DNA of 64,000 bases, from the NCBI GenBank assembly GCA_029851415.1, contig CM056743.1, positions 2,294,001 through 2,358,000 of the forward strand, given 5' to 3'. The translations under genes and the position numbers were made by a program. This DNA is from Eretmocerus hayati. Its lineage: Eukaryota; Arthropoda; Insecta; Hymenoptera; Aphelinidae. Below, in pieces: positions 24,686 through 37,900 of the stretch. The notes beneath the pieces are model-generated. The model saw only the letters and a list, made by a program, of their open reading frames with translations, had not been told where the DNA came from and made no database searches. The first letter of the stretch is position 1; every line of letters begins with the position of its first letter.

Positions 24686-25995
24686 CTGCATTACAAAAAA
24701 ACTTGAATGAAATATTTTTTTATGTGGTAATTCGATATATTATTGACTTCCTCGTTCGAATGAATGACATTATTGCAAAGCAAAAACACTTTTAAAATTA
24801 AATGGAATGAAATCGAATTTGGTACTCTAGAGTAGAAATCAGCAAGCTTATCTCAGTATAACCAAGAAATAATTCGTAATGCATTCATCAACTAACAAAA
24901 ATATTCAACGCGAAATTTCATGAAAGTAATCTTTGATGTATCTATAAGTTTCCGGTAAAAGACATCAGCTGGATAATCATTGAGTAACTGTCGTATCAAA
25001 TTACTTGCAAACTGATAAAGATGTACCGGTTTTCAATCTTTTCCGCAATTCTTTCCCAATTTTCATTCCTCGTAAAACTTCGCAGCACTCCATTTGGCCG
25101 ATATTAGTAGTTAAACACTAACAATTATACAAAAAATTTTGAAACGAAGAGTCAGAAATTTCGCCAATGAAGAGCTTAACCTATCTGTTAAACATACCAA
25201 CAGACAGACGACGTCATCATAAAAAAAAACAGGTATATAGCATCCGCAGAATAATTGAATAAAATATTCAATTTGGAATCAATGACAGTGATAAGCTGTA
25301 TGTAAGACAAGTTGTGTAATGAATTTTCACTTCCTATGCTCAAAAATGTCGAGTGGAAAACCCACATAATTCGTAAAAGGATACAAATGTATTACAAACT
25401 TTGGCAAATAGTGCATTTCGTAAAAATTTGGTATTGATGTATGTACTCTACTTTTAATGGATGAGATAGGTTTCATCGAGACTCCATTCTATCGATTTGA
25501 TTATGAGTTATACTATTCAAATATTTTTTCAGATTCTTGTATCGTTAGAGGGCACGTTTTCTTTATATCATCTATTTTTTCGACACAGAACCAGAAGGCA
25601 ATCAAACAATTCAGCGGAAGTTTTCTTTACTTTACCAACGTCATCATTCGTTGTACGCGGAACTGGAATTTTCAAATGATACTTCCCCGACTGATTGCAA
25701 GCCACTTGAAGTATCAGAAATTTCGAAAAAGTTTGATGTGACTTATTGATGATAGGTGAGAGACGCAATAGTTATAGCCATATGGCTATGCGTATAGCCA
25801 TATGGCTATGCGTTATCGTCGAATCTAGTAAATCTGAAATATCATATATGTGGGTTGAAAATGGAATCTATTCTTTTTACATTCAAAGTCTACAAAATTT
25901 CTAGATTCAAAAGTAGTAAACTGAATTGAAAGGAAAGTGGCTTTGTATCCGAAAAGTGTGTGGCATTTTTACAAAATTATTGGTATATGTGGACT
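24686..25995. other. Probable intron/5' region of the MIC19-like gene
   Basis: No exon I can defend. On the minus strand 25768-25568 is open and exon-like but matches nothing recognised. Tandem copies of TATAGCCATATGGCTATGCG lie at 25778-25815. Confidence 0.35.
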
Positions 25996-26623
25996 CCCAT
26001 GTAAAAATGGGAACCCTGTGATCATACATGAACATGGGGTCCAAAGACCCTATGACCATATATGAACATCTATGAAACAATTTTCAAAATTTTTTAAAAT
26101 CCGAAAAGTTGTTATGGTTGCATTTTCAGGGAATATTACATCAAAAAGTCACGATGCTGATCTTGCACAACCGAGAAAATCTCCAAGTGTTCATTAGGTA
26201 ATTGAATTAAAACGATCTGTAAGTGATATCATTCTCCTAGTAGAAGAAAAAAATTTTCAGTTTCCAAGATTTAAAACGTTTGGCGAATTGGTGACCAATC
26301 TGCACAATTTGTTATATCTTGAGATCATCATTTTGAGAAATATTACATTTATGCAGGTTCGTCACCAATTTGCCAAACGTTTTTGATCTTGGAAATTAAA
26401 ATTTTTTTCTATTGAGATATATAATGATATCACTTACAGATCGTTTTAATTCAATCATCTAATGAACTCTTGGAGATTTTCTAGGTTATGCAAGATCAGC
26501 ATCGTGACTTTTCAAGGTAATATTCCCTGAAAATGCAACCATTTCATAGATGTTCATATATGGTCATAGGGTCCTTGGACCCCTTGTTCATATATGATCA
26601 TAGGGTTCCCCTTTTTACATGGG
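25996..26623. mobile_element. Palindromic MITE (~630 bp)
   Basis: CCCATGTAAAAATGGGAACC at the left is mirrored by GGTTCCCCTTTTTACATGGG at the right. The arms share GATCATA...GAACA, GCATTTTCAGGGAATATTAC and CTTGCACAACC/GGTTATGCAAG blocks. The axis is near 26310. There is no coding capacity. Confidence 0.8.
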
Positions 26624-27162
26624 CTGTACTGGTTTACGAAGTCAAAAAAAATCCTCCCAGGATGGGGTACAATTTTAAATCGCTAAATTGATGAGAATAG
26701 ATTGCTCTAGGCGCGTACGCTCACTTCGGGGGCTAGGTCAGTTAACTTCTCGAGCAAAGCGACGAAAATGATTCCTTCAAGCCCGGAATGAGCTTGCGAG
26801 CACAGGGCAATTATGATTTTTCATAATAAGAACCCTAAAATAGGTTTAAAAGCTGAATTTTTAGGTTAGAACGATGAAAATTTGTTGTTTAACCATTGTA
26901 AAAAGCAATTGGAAATACAAAGCTAATAATATTTGATTATAGACTCATTGTCTGTGAGAAACTGGAACGATTCCTTTCGTAGCGATAACACAAAAGTTGT
27001 TGTTCTGTCAAGAGATCCTTAATAAAATTGCTATTATCATACTTTTCAGCCACCTGTCAAAATAGGAGAACTGTAAAAAAACAAGCCTTAATTACTGGTT
27101 TCATGATGTTTGGTGTTTTATGAACTTTGATAGTCATACAAACAATTTTTTGGGACATGATA
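26624..27162. other. Stretch without recognised features
   Basis: AT-rich sequence between two nonautonomous elements. No gene or repeat is recognised. Confidence 0.4.
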
Positions 27163-28567
27163 CAGTACCCACAAAAAGTAATGGAACATCGACTGCTCAA
27201 AAACTATTGGTCGTGTGGCAATTCTGAAAAGAGCATCTAAAAGATCGTAAAGAATGCTAACTTTTCATACACCTCAAAAATTTTGTTCATGAATTTTTCA
27301 TGTTCAGTCTGTCAAAAAGTGAAAATTTTCAAGTCGCGTCAATCACCTGTAATTTTTATGGGCATAGACGGGTCGAAAAAAACTCAACGGAATCTTCCCA
27401 AGACCTTTAATTTCCTCTTTTCAAAAAATCCCTACGATGATTTTAAGTTAAACAATCGCTCTCAGACGACAACGATGAAATATGCATGCGTGCTACCTGT
27501 ATGGTTCCACCGGCGTTCCGCCTTATTTTGATTCGACCTCATTTGTGAAGATGGAATATGACTTTGAAAAAATTTCAAAGGACACATTATCGACGTAAAA
27601 TTGTCTCAACTTTTAGAAAATGTGGATGGAACAGCCCTCAAATGCGCTCCTGAAGAGCTACGTTTGATTCAAACACTGTTTTGAGTGCAAAGTCATAATT
27701 ATATGAAGAAAAACGAATGTAGCTCTTCAGGAGCGCCTTCGAGGGCAATTTCAACCACATTCTCTGGAAGTTCAGACAATTTTACGTCGATAATAAGTCC
27801 TTTGAAATGTTTCCAAAGTCATATTTCATGTTCACGAACGAGGTCGAATCAAAATAAAGCGGAACGCCCTTGGGACCATAGCACGGCATATTTCATCGTT
27901 GTCGTCCGAGAGCGATTGTTTGGCTTCAAATCATCGTAGAGAATTTTTTAATGAAGAAATTGAAGGTCTTGGAAAGCCCTACAAGATCCCGTTGAGTTTT
28001 TTTCGATCTGTCTATGCCCGTGCAAATTACAGGTGATTGACGTGACCTGAAAAATTTTACTTTTTGACAGCGAATACTGGATATGAAAAAACCATGAAAA
28101 AAATTTTTGAGGTTCATAAAAGTTAGCATTTTTTCCGATCTTTAGAATGCATCTCTCAAAATTGCCGTACGACTAATAATTTTTTGAGCAATCAATGTTT
28201 TTATACGTCCATACGTAGAAACAGCGTGTTTCTAGGCCTCCTCGCTACGCGAGGAGGCCTGGAAACAAGCTGTTTCTGCGTACAGACGTATAAAACTGCA
28301 TACGCGTCTCGTGCGGAAACATTTTTCCTTCGGGAAAACCAAGCTGGACGGTGCCATCGCCCACGTCCAGCTCGGTTTCCCGAAGGAAAAAATGTTTCCA
28401 GCACTCGACGCGTAATGTACTATTGTGCGAGTATCGATGTTCCATTACTTATACGACTCGTGCCAAAAACTTTGTTCTTCACGAAAACCTTGGTGGACGT
28501 CGACGTCCAGCAAAAGAACAAAGATCTTTGGCACTCGACGCATGATATACTGTTTTGGTGGGTACTG
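27163..28567. mobile_element. Tc1/mariner-type nonautonomous element (1.4 kb), TA target duplication
   Basis: It begins CAGTACCCACAAAAAG after TA (27161-27162) and ends CTTTTGGTGGGTACTG-like before TA (28568-28569), as expected for the superfamily. Inside, 27163 to about 28190 is itself an inverted repeat: the TCAATCACCTGTAATTTT block is mirrored by AAATTACAGGTGATTG near 28025. 28200-28550 is a series of strong hairpins, including the perfect palindrome AGGCCTCCTCGCTACGCGAG at 28236. No transposase is present. Relatives lie at 47436 and 41440. Confidence 0.8.
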
Positions 28568-30706
28568 TATTTTTGATTATATTGTTGGTTTACTATCATG
28601 TTGTGGCTAATTTGACTGATGAAAATTAAATAAAGACTTGTGAGCGCTAGAAGACTATTTTTATTCAGCGAAATAATGCATACTCAGATCATCTTCATTT
28701 TGCGATTGTTCTCTCTGTAACTCACTTACCACCACTAATTCATGGGGAGGTTGGTGAAAGAGTCACTTGCAAACTCGAGATAATGGCGTAACTCAAGATT
28801 GATCATTCGTCACTCGTCAGCGCTAGTCATGTGACATAATCGTGTGAAATGTGGCCCATTATGACAAGTCCGGCTGTAACGAGCTCCTTCTATGACGAAT
28901 ATTCATACCCGGTACCATCGAGGTTTGTTAAAACCCCATTTTTGACTATATTCCTCTTCATTCTGAAATCGAAGAATCTAGAGCAAATAACCACAACAGC
29001 AAAAAATGCTAAGATTGGTTTTGTCCTTCTTCTACGATCCCTTTATTCGAGCTCTGCATTCATTCCAACAATTTTTTGTCATGAAGTTTTGTCCTCAGTT
29101 TCCTGTTCGAATTCTAATCAAATTGTTAAAGAACATATGCCTTGTGTAAACAATGACGATCGCTGGCGGCGTTTATCAAGATCCCATATTCTTTGCATAG
29201 TCATAATTTCAGATAGATAAACACATAATTTGTTCATTAACTCATGCACGTCTTATGTTCTTTGAGCCACTTGTGAATTGTTGAAATATCATTCGCTCAA
29301 TAGTTAGCTATCAAAGCGTCATGAGAAGAAAGCTATTATTGGATACAATGTTCAAAATTGCTGTAGAGGAATTTCGACTAGTTCTTGAAGCGGTCGATCG
29401 TTGAACTATTACTCTACTCTACTCTTGAGGACAATACTTGTGGTGAGTTTTGTATTCCACGAGGCAAAGGAGTGATGAAAGAAGATTCTAGTGTATCATT
29501 ACGTGTTCCGAAATCTTCTCCACATTAATTAATTGAAAAACCTCGTAATCAGTGCAATCCCATTGATTTGTGAGGAAATTTGCTGAAAATCAGTGAGAAT
29601 TTACTGATTGGGATCTCTTGCTTCTGAATAGTGCGGAAAAAGTAGATTCATTACTTATTCAGATCTTATGAAGTTTGTAACAACAACTGATTCATCATCA
29701 TCACCATCATCGTGAAAATCTTTCCCTAATAATAAACAAAAAACAGGTAGAGTTACCGGAAAAAATATGGCAATGAGTATCGCTATACTGTAATTTTGTT
29801 TCAAAATCGATGACCAAGCAAAATTTCTCCAAGCTATCGATATTTCAGCGAATATTACGAAGTATATTAAGGCTTTCGAATTAATGATAGCTAAATTTTC
29901 TAAAATCTCCTCACTGCGTTACTAATCTACGACTCATTTTTTGCTATAACATGTGCTGATTCATTGTGTAATTAGAGAATGTGTACTTTCTGAATTTATA
30001 CAAATGAACTTCCTAAGATGTCTATTCCCTTCGGACGAGAATTTCGAAATCATTTTAAAAAGCTAGAAAAAAATTTTGATAAATTCTTCACGGTGTCTAC
30101 AGAGCCATCTGCGAAAAAATCCTTGGATTTTCCATGCCTTCTATTTTCCAAAATGGAAAATACCAACAGATCAAACATTCACTAATGAGAAAAATGATTA
30201 GTAACAGTTTTCATTCACGGCTTTTTGAAGCTTGAGAAAGTAAATCTATAATCGAGATTTTCGAAATACTTGTATTGTAAAAAAAGGGGGAAAAAATCTA
30301 GTCAAAGTGGAAGGCACTTGGAAAGAGTTGATGTGCAAACCCAAAATTTCAATGGTCTCACCACTCGATAAAATAGCAGTTTGGGTCCGTATTTCTTACG
30401 AATCGCTCATCTTCGCAAGTAATGAACCCAAAATCTGAATTCTCGGGTTTTTTATCAAATTTCTAGGTTATCCTGGATTTTTTCTGTTTTTCCTCTAGTC
30501 TAAGTCGATAGACAACCTGTTACTCTCATAGAATCCACGCAACAATCATTTCAATTTATCATTCAGGATATAGCTGAAGAAAGAAGTTCATGAAAAATCA
30601 AAAATTCAACGCTACAAGAGCCCTATAGGTCTGAACTCAAGAGCCCAGTGTAACAGTGCAACTGTCCACTACCCCAAACAGTGATTTTATAGTGAAGATA
30701 GTAAAC
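28568..30706. other. Stretch without recognised genes; upstream of the secreted-protein gene
   Basis: An open frame at 28849-29220 (+, 123 codons) has no recognisable domain and I do not call it a gene. The 3' part should contain the promoter and 5' leader of the gene starting at 30707. No TATA element stands out. Confidence 0.4.
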
Positions 30707-32002
30707 ATGATCCAATGGACTACAAGATCTTTTCTGGCATTAGTCATTCTTCTTTTTGCATCAATCCAGACAAGCAATGGCAGCTTGATAACAAGAAATT
30801 TGACTGAATCCATTCAGATTGACGGCGGTTTCGAGATAACAGCAGTACTTTTCAAGGACAAAACCTTCACATACATCTCATGCGATCAATATCCATTAAC
30901 CCAATGGACACGAAAGTCTACTATTAGAAAAAAAGATTGCAAATTAATTACAAAGATACTTACTCCTGAAGGTATGTCACATCGAAAAATTTGTCAATTC
31001 ACAGTCAAAGCAGATGAAAAAGAAGGAATTTTTATGGATGATGTATCAACAGCAAGAATTGTTTATATTGCAAAAAACAAAGTTTTAGCTCTCTCATCGG
31101 TATACCGAGGAAAACATTCTTCAATAATTTTAAAATCTTTCATTTTTGAACTACCCAAGTGCGAAATAACGACCAATGGCTATACTCTAGACAACTCTTA
31201 CGAAGTTGAAACAAAATTTTTTATGGAACAGTTACTTATTGTTCCACACACATATCATTATCAACTGATACACGAAAATAAGAATGTTTGTAAGAAAGCA
31301 TGTTCGATCGATTTTGATCACCAAGGGAGTAGATTGAAAACTCACGGACTATTGGAATCACGATTGGAATTGAATCTAACTAGATCTACAAAAATTTCTA
31401 CAAATTTCGTTTACCCAACAAGATTTAGTTCTACTTTATTAATTCCTGGTTCATGTGTAATTTTAAGTTCTGACGAGGAACTGAATTCTTCAATGGTACT
31501 AAACGAAAAGATATTCGATGCGATTAATTTCGAATTACCTGAAATTCATCGACCAAAGATATCAACATCTCATGAAAGATTGACATTGTGTGAGGCAGTA
31601 CGTACATTTACTAGAATATTGACATGTTCGAGAGATGGATTAAAAACTTGGTTTAATCTCAAATTTGATAGAGAAATTCAAGATTTTTTAATATATAATC
31701 TTGCGGATGGTTCTATGTTGACATTGACTAGTTCAATGAAGGAAAAGTCAATATTCGATGTCGCTTTGACGGTGTTCGATTCCAATGGTAATCGAAATGA
31801 TATTGGTAATATTTTTACTTCCAAATGTCCTTGGGGCTGCATTACTTATATTAATGCCGACTTCCATGAGAATAACAACGGTGAAGTTTGCGTATCCTTA
31901 TTTAAGAGACTTAATTTTGCTCAAGAAGTGGAAAAAGATACAGACAGATCCGAAACATTGTACAAAAAATCCCCTGAGCTGATTACTATTTGCTTTAAAT
32001 GA
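30707..32002 (+). CDS. Secreted protein of unknown function, intronless (431 aa)
   Basis: The chosen ATG at 30707 gives a classical signal peptide (MIQWTTRSFLALVILLFAS, then a cleavage-like SNG/SL). An upstream in-frame ATG at 30656 would bury it behind 17 polar residues. The mature chain has about a dozen cysteines, several NxT/NxS sites (first NLT just after cleavage), no second membrane segment, and beta-rich spacing. I recognise no family. A single-exon, signal-bearing, cysteine-containing protein beside multi-exon genes is compatible with a gland or venom-type secreted product, but that is only inference. The open frame is long and clean, strong evidence that it is real. A stop at 32000-32002 is followed by AT-rich 3' sequence. 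Confidence 0.75.
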   Translation: MIQWTTRSFLALVILLFASIQTSNGSLITRNLTESIQIDGGFEITAVLFKDKTFTYISCDQYPLTQWTRKSTIRKKDCKLITKILTPEGMSHRKICQFTVKADEKEGIFMDDVSTARIVYIAKNKVLALSSVYRGKHSSIILKSFIFELPKCEITTNGYTLDNSYEVETKFFMEQLLIVPHTYHYQLIHENKNVCKKACSIDFDHQGSRLKTHGLLESRLELNLTRSTKISTNFVYPTRFSSTLLIPGSCVILSSDEELNSSMVLNEKIFDAINFELPEIHRPKISTSHERLTLCEAVRTFTRILTCSRDGLKTWFNLKFDREIQDFLIYNLADGSMLTLTSSMKEKSIFDVALTVFDSNGNRNDIGNIFTSKCPWGCITYINADFHENNNGEVCVSLFKRLNFAQEVEKDTDRSETLYKKSPELITICFK

Positions 32003-32814
32003 AGTCAAAGAGAATTGCACAATGTGCAATTGACTCATAAGAATTTATTGTTACTCTGAGAGTTGTAGATTCAATGGAAGATGTTACAACCTCATGCGTA
32101 ATTGTTTTTATTAAATCGATGGACAAACTCGAATATAATGAATTTTTTGTATCTAGATGAATATTTGTAGTAATGTGATATCTGTTCACTATTTCTCATC
32201 GACACCTAATTTACGTCAGATCTTAAGTTCTATAATGATTGGCTTTACACACGATATTTTGGATACAGCGGATGCTGTGATTCTTTACATAGATCGAAAA
32301 TTAGGAAAACTCGGTTAGAATCAGCACCTTCTTTCATAAGAATTGTCTTGCAAGAGACCAATGAAACTTCTACTGCAAAGGATGGAGTGTCAATCGACCA
32401 AATTAATCGGATACTGAAATTATCCCAGATCTTGACACGATATTCTGACTAATGCACAGATTACTGCTATTTGGATAATCTTTCACTGTATATTGTTGGT
32501 ATTGTAACATAATACGAATCATGTAAAGTAAAACACAATGTAATTATTAATGATGATCAAAATACACTCTGCACCCAGTGAGTAAGACTAATCACAACTC
32601 AAAATTGATTGAATAGGTGTACTACATACATGTACAGGGCGTAAAAGATGACAATTTTGGAGCTAGAAATTCATTCCTAATTTAATGTGCATTTGTCTCT
32701 TCATCACACCCGAAAAAAACTAGGCTTACTAGCCAAGAAAACCATGAACTAAATGCTGAGTTACCATTTCTGACTGAACAAGTGCTGAAATAAATTCAAC
32801 TTTGAGCTAGTTTC

Positions 32815-33345
32815 TTATCCAGCATGACCCAAATCCCAGTATTGTTCTCCGTAATCACCATTCTTGTTACCCCATCTCATCTATTAAATACAATAAAATT
32901 CAAATTAGTGGCATTCTCTTGATCTAATAGTGGCATTTTATTGAGAATGAGCTTTTCACCTTTCCCTGATAATGATTTTTGTTGAAATCTCTTTGCTCAA
33001 AACGTTGCTCCCACTCGTTTGGATTTTCACAAACATGGCCAAATTGAATCGTCATAGGATCGGGTTGATCAGTGAAAATATCTCTAAAATTATACATTCC
33101 ACAGATAAGTTACTCTTTAGACTCAATAGTATCTCATTTTCGATGCAAACTTACTGAAAATATTGACTTTTGTGAATTATTTCCATCAAATCTTTCCTGG
33201 AAAGTTCAGGAACTTTTTCGCTAGCAACCACTGCCATGTCTCTAAACTTCCTAAATTCTGGTGTTTTGGAATTAAAAATGATGTAGTTCATCCATTTTTT
33301 AGCAACTTTCCTCGAAATTAGTCGTTTGCTCACCAGAAGGCACAT
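32815..33345 (-). CDS. Small three-exon gene of unknown function (126 aa)
   Basis: Exons 33345-33155, 33083-32960 and 32880-32815 have consensus junctions (TTTCA|GTAAGT; TTTTAG|A; AAAG|GTGAAA; AATAG|ATG). They sum to 381 nt, an exact multiple of three. The N-terminus is basic (SKRLISRKVAKKW), compatible with a mitochondrial presequence or nucleic-acid contact. The middle is helical and lysine-rich; the C-terminal half is aromatic and acidic with FGHVCENPNEWEQRF and ends in RWGNKNGDYGEQYWDLGHAG. That tail looks constrained (W, G and Y spacing), but I cannot name the family. The start ATG at 33345 is the first in frame; an upstream noncoding exon is possible. Confidence 0.6.
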
Positions 33346-34915
33346 ATTTGATCTATCTACTTTATATTACGGGTCAGTGTAATAAGAATCAACATAGTTC
33401 ATTTTAAATTTTCAATTTAAAATTATTGTTGACTTTTTGTGCGATCTGAATGAAAAAAGCATGGGAAGATCAATATTTGCCGCGCTTTGAGGTGAAATTA
33501 CGTTACATTCGAAAACCATGCGAATGAGAACTACATACTCCCACCATCAATATTAAATTTTTCATTAATACATTTCATCAATCTTAGCATCGTTAAAATT
33601 GTAAAACAGTAGAAGATGGAACGTGAGATCAATGCAATGAGTCATGGAAAATTAATGTGTGTCAAACTAGTATTTGATTCCAATATGATCACAAAAGCGC
33701 AAAGTCTTGAAACAAATGACATCTCTATTGCTTTTTAAAAAAGCACCAAAGATCACTCTTCGGAAGATATTTTGCTTCCTGAATGATCCCACAGTTTTGC
33801 AGAAAAATTATATCTACAATGAATTGCTATCTTTTGGTCAGCTTTGGCCATTTTCGAATTTTGTAAAAACTTTCCAGACGTGTGATCGTGAGCGTGACCA
33901 TAATTTTGACGTGGTAAAAATTTCCCTTTTCCTTGTTACTAATTGTATGACTCATTTCCGAAATCAATTCATGCGGTTTAACCGTGTGAGCTGTCTATCT
34001 TCCCGGGACGATTCGCAAAAATATGAGATGAGCATTTGATTATGTAAATACTAAAATTATAGAAATTCGAAGGGAGTTCTAAGGTTTCAAAATTCAGAGA
34101 ATACTTCAAGGCCACTTCATTATTTGTGATTAGCACTTTAGTAAGAAAAAAATGTTGTCATCTATCGACTTAAAATACGAAAATGATAGATCAAAATGAG
34201 CCAAATCATCAGACTATCATAACTGGTAGTTCAAATCATAAGCAGAATGAAGAGATAGTATTGTATAATCATACCTGGAATGTAATAATTTTGGGCAAAA
34301 AAATCAGAACAATCGATGAATTTGATGAAATCCTGGAGGATGATTATGGTAGGTAAAAGAATATTCAGACGGAATCCTTTCACAAGGTAAGCCATCCTTC
34401 TACTGTTAGCGTGGATTCGATACTAAATGACGACTTGGGAAAGGGGTCGCTCAAGAGGCTGTACCAAATTTTTTGCTCCAGTAACACTTTGATGATTTTC
34501 TTAACGTGAAAGCGGTCTCACAAACGACTCCGTCATCGTCTCCATCGTTCACGAATGACGAATTAGATCTTGAGCCTTACAAAAAAGATTTATAACGTTT
34601 TTCAAGTAAACGAGAAAAAAAGACCTTAGGCCTCAAAGTAAAGTCTGAGAATAAAAATGCCATGAGTAGATGATTCGTAGAGTGATTTATTATATTCATA
34701 AAGTTCGTAATTTTCTATAGTTTAAGCTCACAATCACAATAAAAGTTTATAATTAGATCATATCAGTTCAAAATTATCAGCAACATAATACAATTATCAA
34801 TAAAATTAGTATAAATTAGTATAATACAATTAAATATTGATAACAAATATGTACATAAATTAATGCATAACTTCTATGGAGAGACGGAGAAATATTCTAT
34901 GAAATGCTTGTCTCC
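33346..34915. other. Intergenic stretch between the small gene and MICU1 3' end
   Basis: No supported gene; an open frame at 33707-34039 (+) has no known domain. A minus-strand AATAAA near 34685 is a plausible MICU1 polyadenylation signal about 230 bp past its stop. Confidence 0.4.
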
Positions 34916-37900
34916 CTAGTACAAGAAGCATTTTTTGACACATTTGGGTAAATTTTGCAATCGTTTCATATAATCAGCGTCTTTGGATTTCTCTCTCGAC
35001 TTTTCCAAGCCTCGTAAAGCTCGATTTTTCATCACAGCAACAAATTCCCGGTTACTCAGCTGTCCATCCACTAAAATAGCAATAGATTATTCATTTGTCT
35101 CGCATCTTGGTGACTACTTGTGAAAAATTTCTATCTCTGTACTTACTGTTTTCATCAAATATTGCGTAAACGACTTTTATCAAATGGTCGCTCAAATCGA
35201 CATTCGAGACAGTCTTGGCGACGTTTTTAAGCGTGGCTAAAACGGAAATTGATTCTTGATTAGTGATGTATTATTTCCCTTATTTCGATAACGATAACGA
35301 AACGGGAGCTCAAAAATGAGACTAAAACATCTATTTTGAATTTTTGTGCGTGACGAGGTGCGTAAATGTGACTCTTACACACTCATCTTCGTATTATACT
35401 TACGGTAGTCAAATACTGCTGCCCGATATATGATCGTAAAATCTAATTTTCGCGTTCTCGTGATAACTCCGAATCCTCATCTTAAAAAGTACCATTCATG
35501 ATATGCAAATGACGCTTTCACGGCTTTGTAACAATTGAAATACTAACTTTCGACTCATCATTATCATTACAAAGATGTGAAACTAAAATTTGCGGACATA
35601 CATGAGCGGAAGCTTTCCTTTCAACGACGCGTGGGGTAGATATACGAAAAACGAAAGTTTGTGAAAGAAGCGCCACTCTTGGGCATGGAGAGTCAAGATG
35701 ATCTGCAACTGGTGACATTGTTTACGATGTATGAAACTTGTGATACGAGGTATAAAGCCAGTAGGATTTGAAGAATGGCAAATTTCGAGCAAATTTTGAT
35801 GAGGTAAATAATCAGGAACTCTGATACAAGTTCGTGACAACACTTCGAATTTTAGTCACGGCTTGTTACGTGATATTTACGCTTATAACGGCAGGTAATC
35901 AACGAAATGTTGAATCTAGGATGAAAGAGATGAAAAATTACTGACCTGGGTCGATAGATGCTCCGGCAACATTGTAAAACATCAATGCGGTATCTACATC
36001 GTTAATGTTGTTCAGAAAATGGAAAAATCTCAAGTATTCTTCCTTGGATATACCTTGGGAGGAACTTTTGAAACTGAAAAATAATTCATCATTATAACGA
36101 AGAATTTCATCTATATATATCACAACTGATACTTTTCGGAAAAAATCATTTTTAGATTCAGAATGAAGACTTACGTCTCTTTCACCCGCTTGATGATTTT
36201 TGACTTTTCATCCTCTGGCAATCCTGCGTATGCTAAGAGTAGTTCGGTAAAAGCGACCTCGGTAATGTAGCCCTTTTCGTTCGGTTTTTTTCGCTTGAAC
36301 TAAGAATCAACATTTTTAAACCGGTTGACATTTCTCAAAAAAAAAAAAAAAAAATAATAATAAGTTAATAAAAGCTAAGCATACCTCAAGACTCAGAATT
36401 TCACGTTGCAACTCTTGTTGAAAATCTAAGAACTTTTCAATTCTCATTGTCTGTTTCAAATTGGGCCCAAAAAAGTATCTCATCAAAGCTGAATTGATGC
36501 CCTATTACAAACAATTAAAAATTGTACGGGCTTAGGACTCAGTTTGATTTCATGAAGTTAAAACTAGCCGTTAAATAATTACCTTGACTGGATTACCGGT
36601 ATTATCTCTTTGACGATTTCCAATACTACTTTGATGTCGGATCAGATTAGAGACCTTATTGAATTCTTCATAGTCCACATCGCCATCGCCGTTGATGTCA
36701 AACATACGAAAGGCTATCTCGAAATGCCGACGAGATGCTGAATGGAAAGTAGTTGATTTCTATAAAACTCTTCATATTCTTCAAAAGAGAAATTATAACT
36801 TACTTGACAGGACAATTAACAAGAAGATATAATCTGAGAAAGTGATGAGACCATAACTTCCGAGCTTGTAGAAAATACTGTTTTGATCGAGATCCAAACT
36901 CAATTTCGTTTGCACAGTCTATCCAATCATAAATTTACTCAGTGATTATTGATTATTTCATAAATCAAAAATTCACGTACGATGTAAGTTCGTTTACCTT
37001 TGGATCATAACGCTTGAACTGGTCCAATCCTAAGCCTGTAACATCATCCTTATCAATAACAGATTCAGAACAACTGCATACATCCTACGAAACATCTATG
37101 AGAGTGCTATATTGATTGAATATCCTAACAAGCAGAAGTGGGTACAGTTTGTACATGCATATTTTTTACTCATTTTGAGTGATTTGAAAGCATCTATTAG
37201 AGCACCAGCAGGTGGTGATTAGATTAGGTGGAATAGAAGCAAATCATGATCATCATGCTTGTTCATGCAGCTGTCATGTACTAGACTTGAATAGTTTTAA
37301 GGATATTAAATCCATCAAAATCAGGACATCTTTTACAAAATAATTAAGGAATTGGAAAATAAATATCAAAAATTCACCACCAAAAATGAGCAATTCACGC
37401 TTAAAAATTACCCTGCGGTTGTAAGACACCAGGTGTCAAAGATCTCAAAAAATCATCTGGAGTCATCAACACCTCGCGTGAACCATTCGCATTTACGATT
37501 TCGAGCGTAGCAAAATAGCGGAATACTTTGTCGGGGGTTGAATGTTGCCTCAGTCGATTTTCATATTCAATTATCTGTATGTGAATATTTATGACTGTAT
37601 TATCTCAAGTCCTCAAAATGCATAAATATGAAGATTATTTCATATGAATGATCATTATCACCTTCACCCAATCGTCCTCTTGATAAGAGGATGTAATAGG
37701 TCTTTCAAAAAAAGCAATGGTATGAAACAGAGAATGATCTTCCAAGAATCTTTAAAGAAATGTTATAAGATGATTCCATGTAACTCACGAAAACAATAAA
37801 AGCAAAAGCAAAGCTAGAGAACAAATGTTTTAATGAAAAGAAACAAAAGTTGGACAGAAGCTAAGTTAAGCTGAGCTTGGCTTAGCGAGCAATAATTATT

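Noticed and set aside
25457..25768. Open frames on both strands considered as an upstream exon of the MIC19-like gene
   Set aside because: No similarity to the expected N-terminal region and no junction with the required phase could be defended.
28849..29220. 123-codon open frame
   Set aside because: Low-complexity, mixed composition with no known motif. No second line of evidence.
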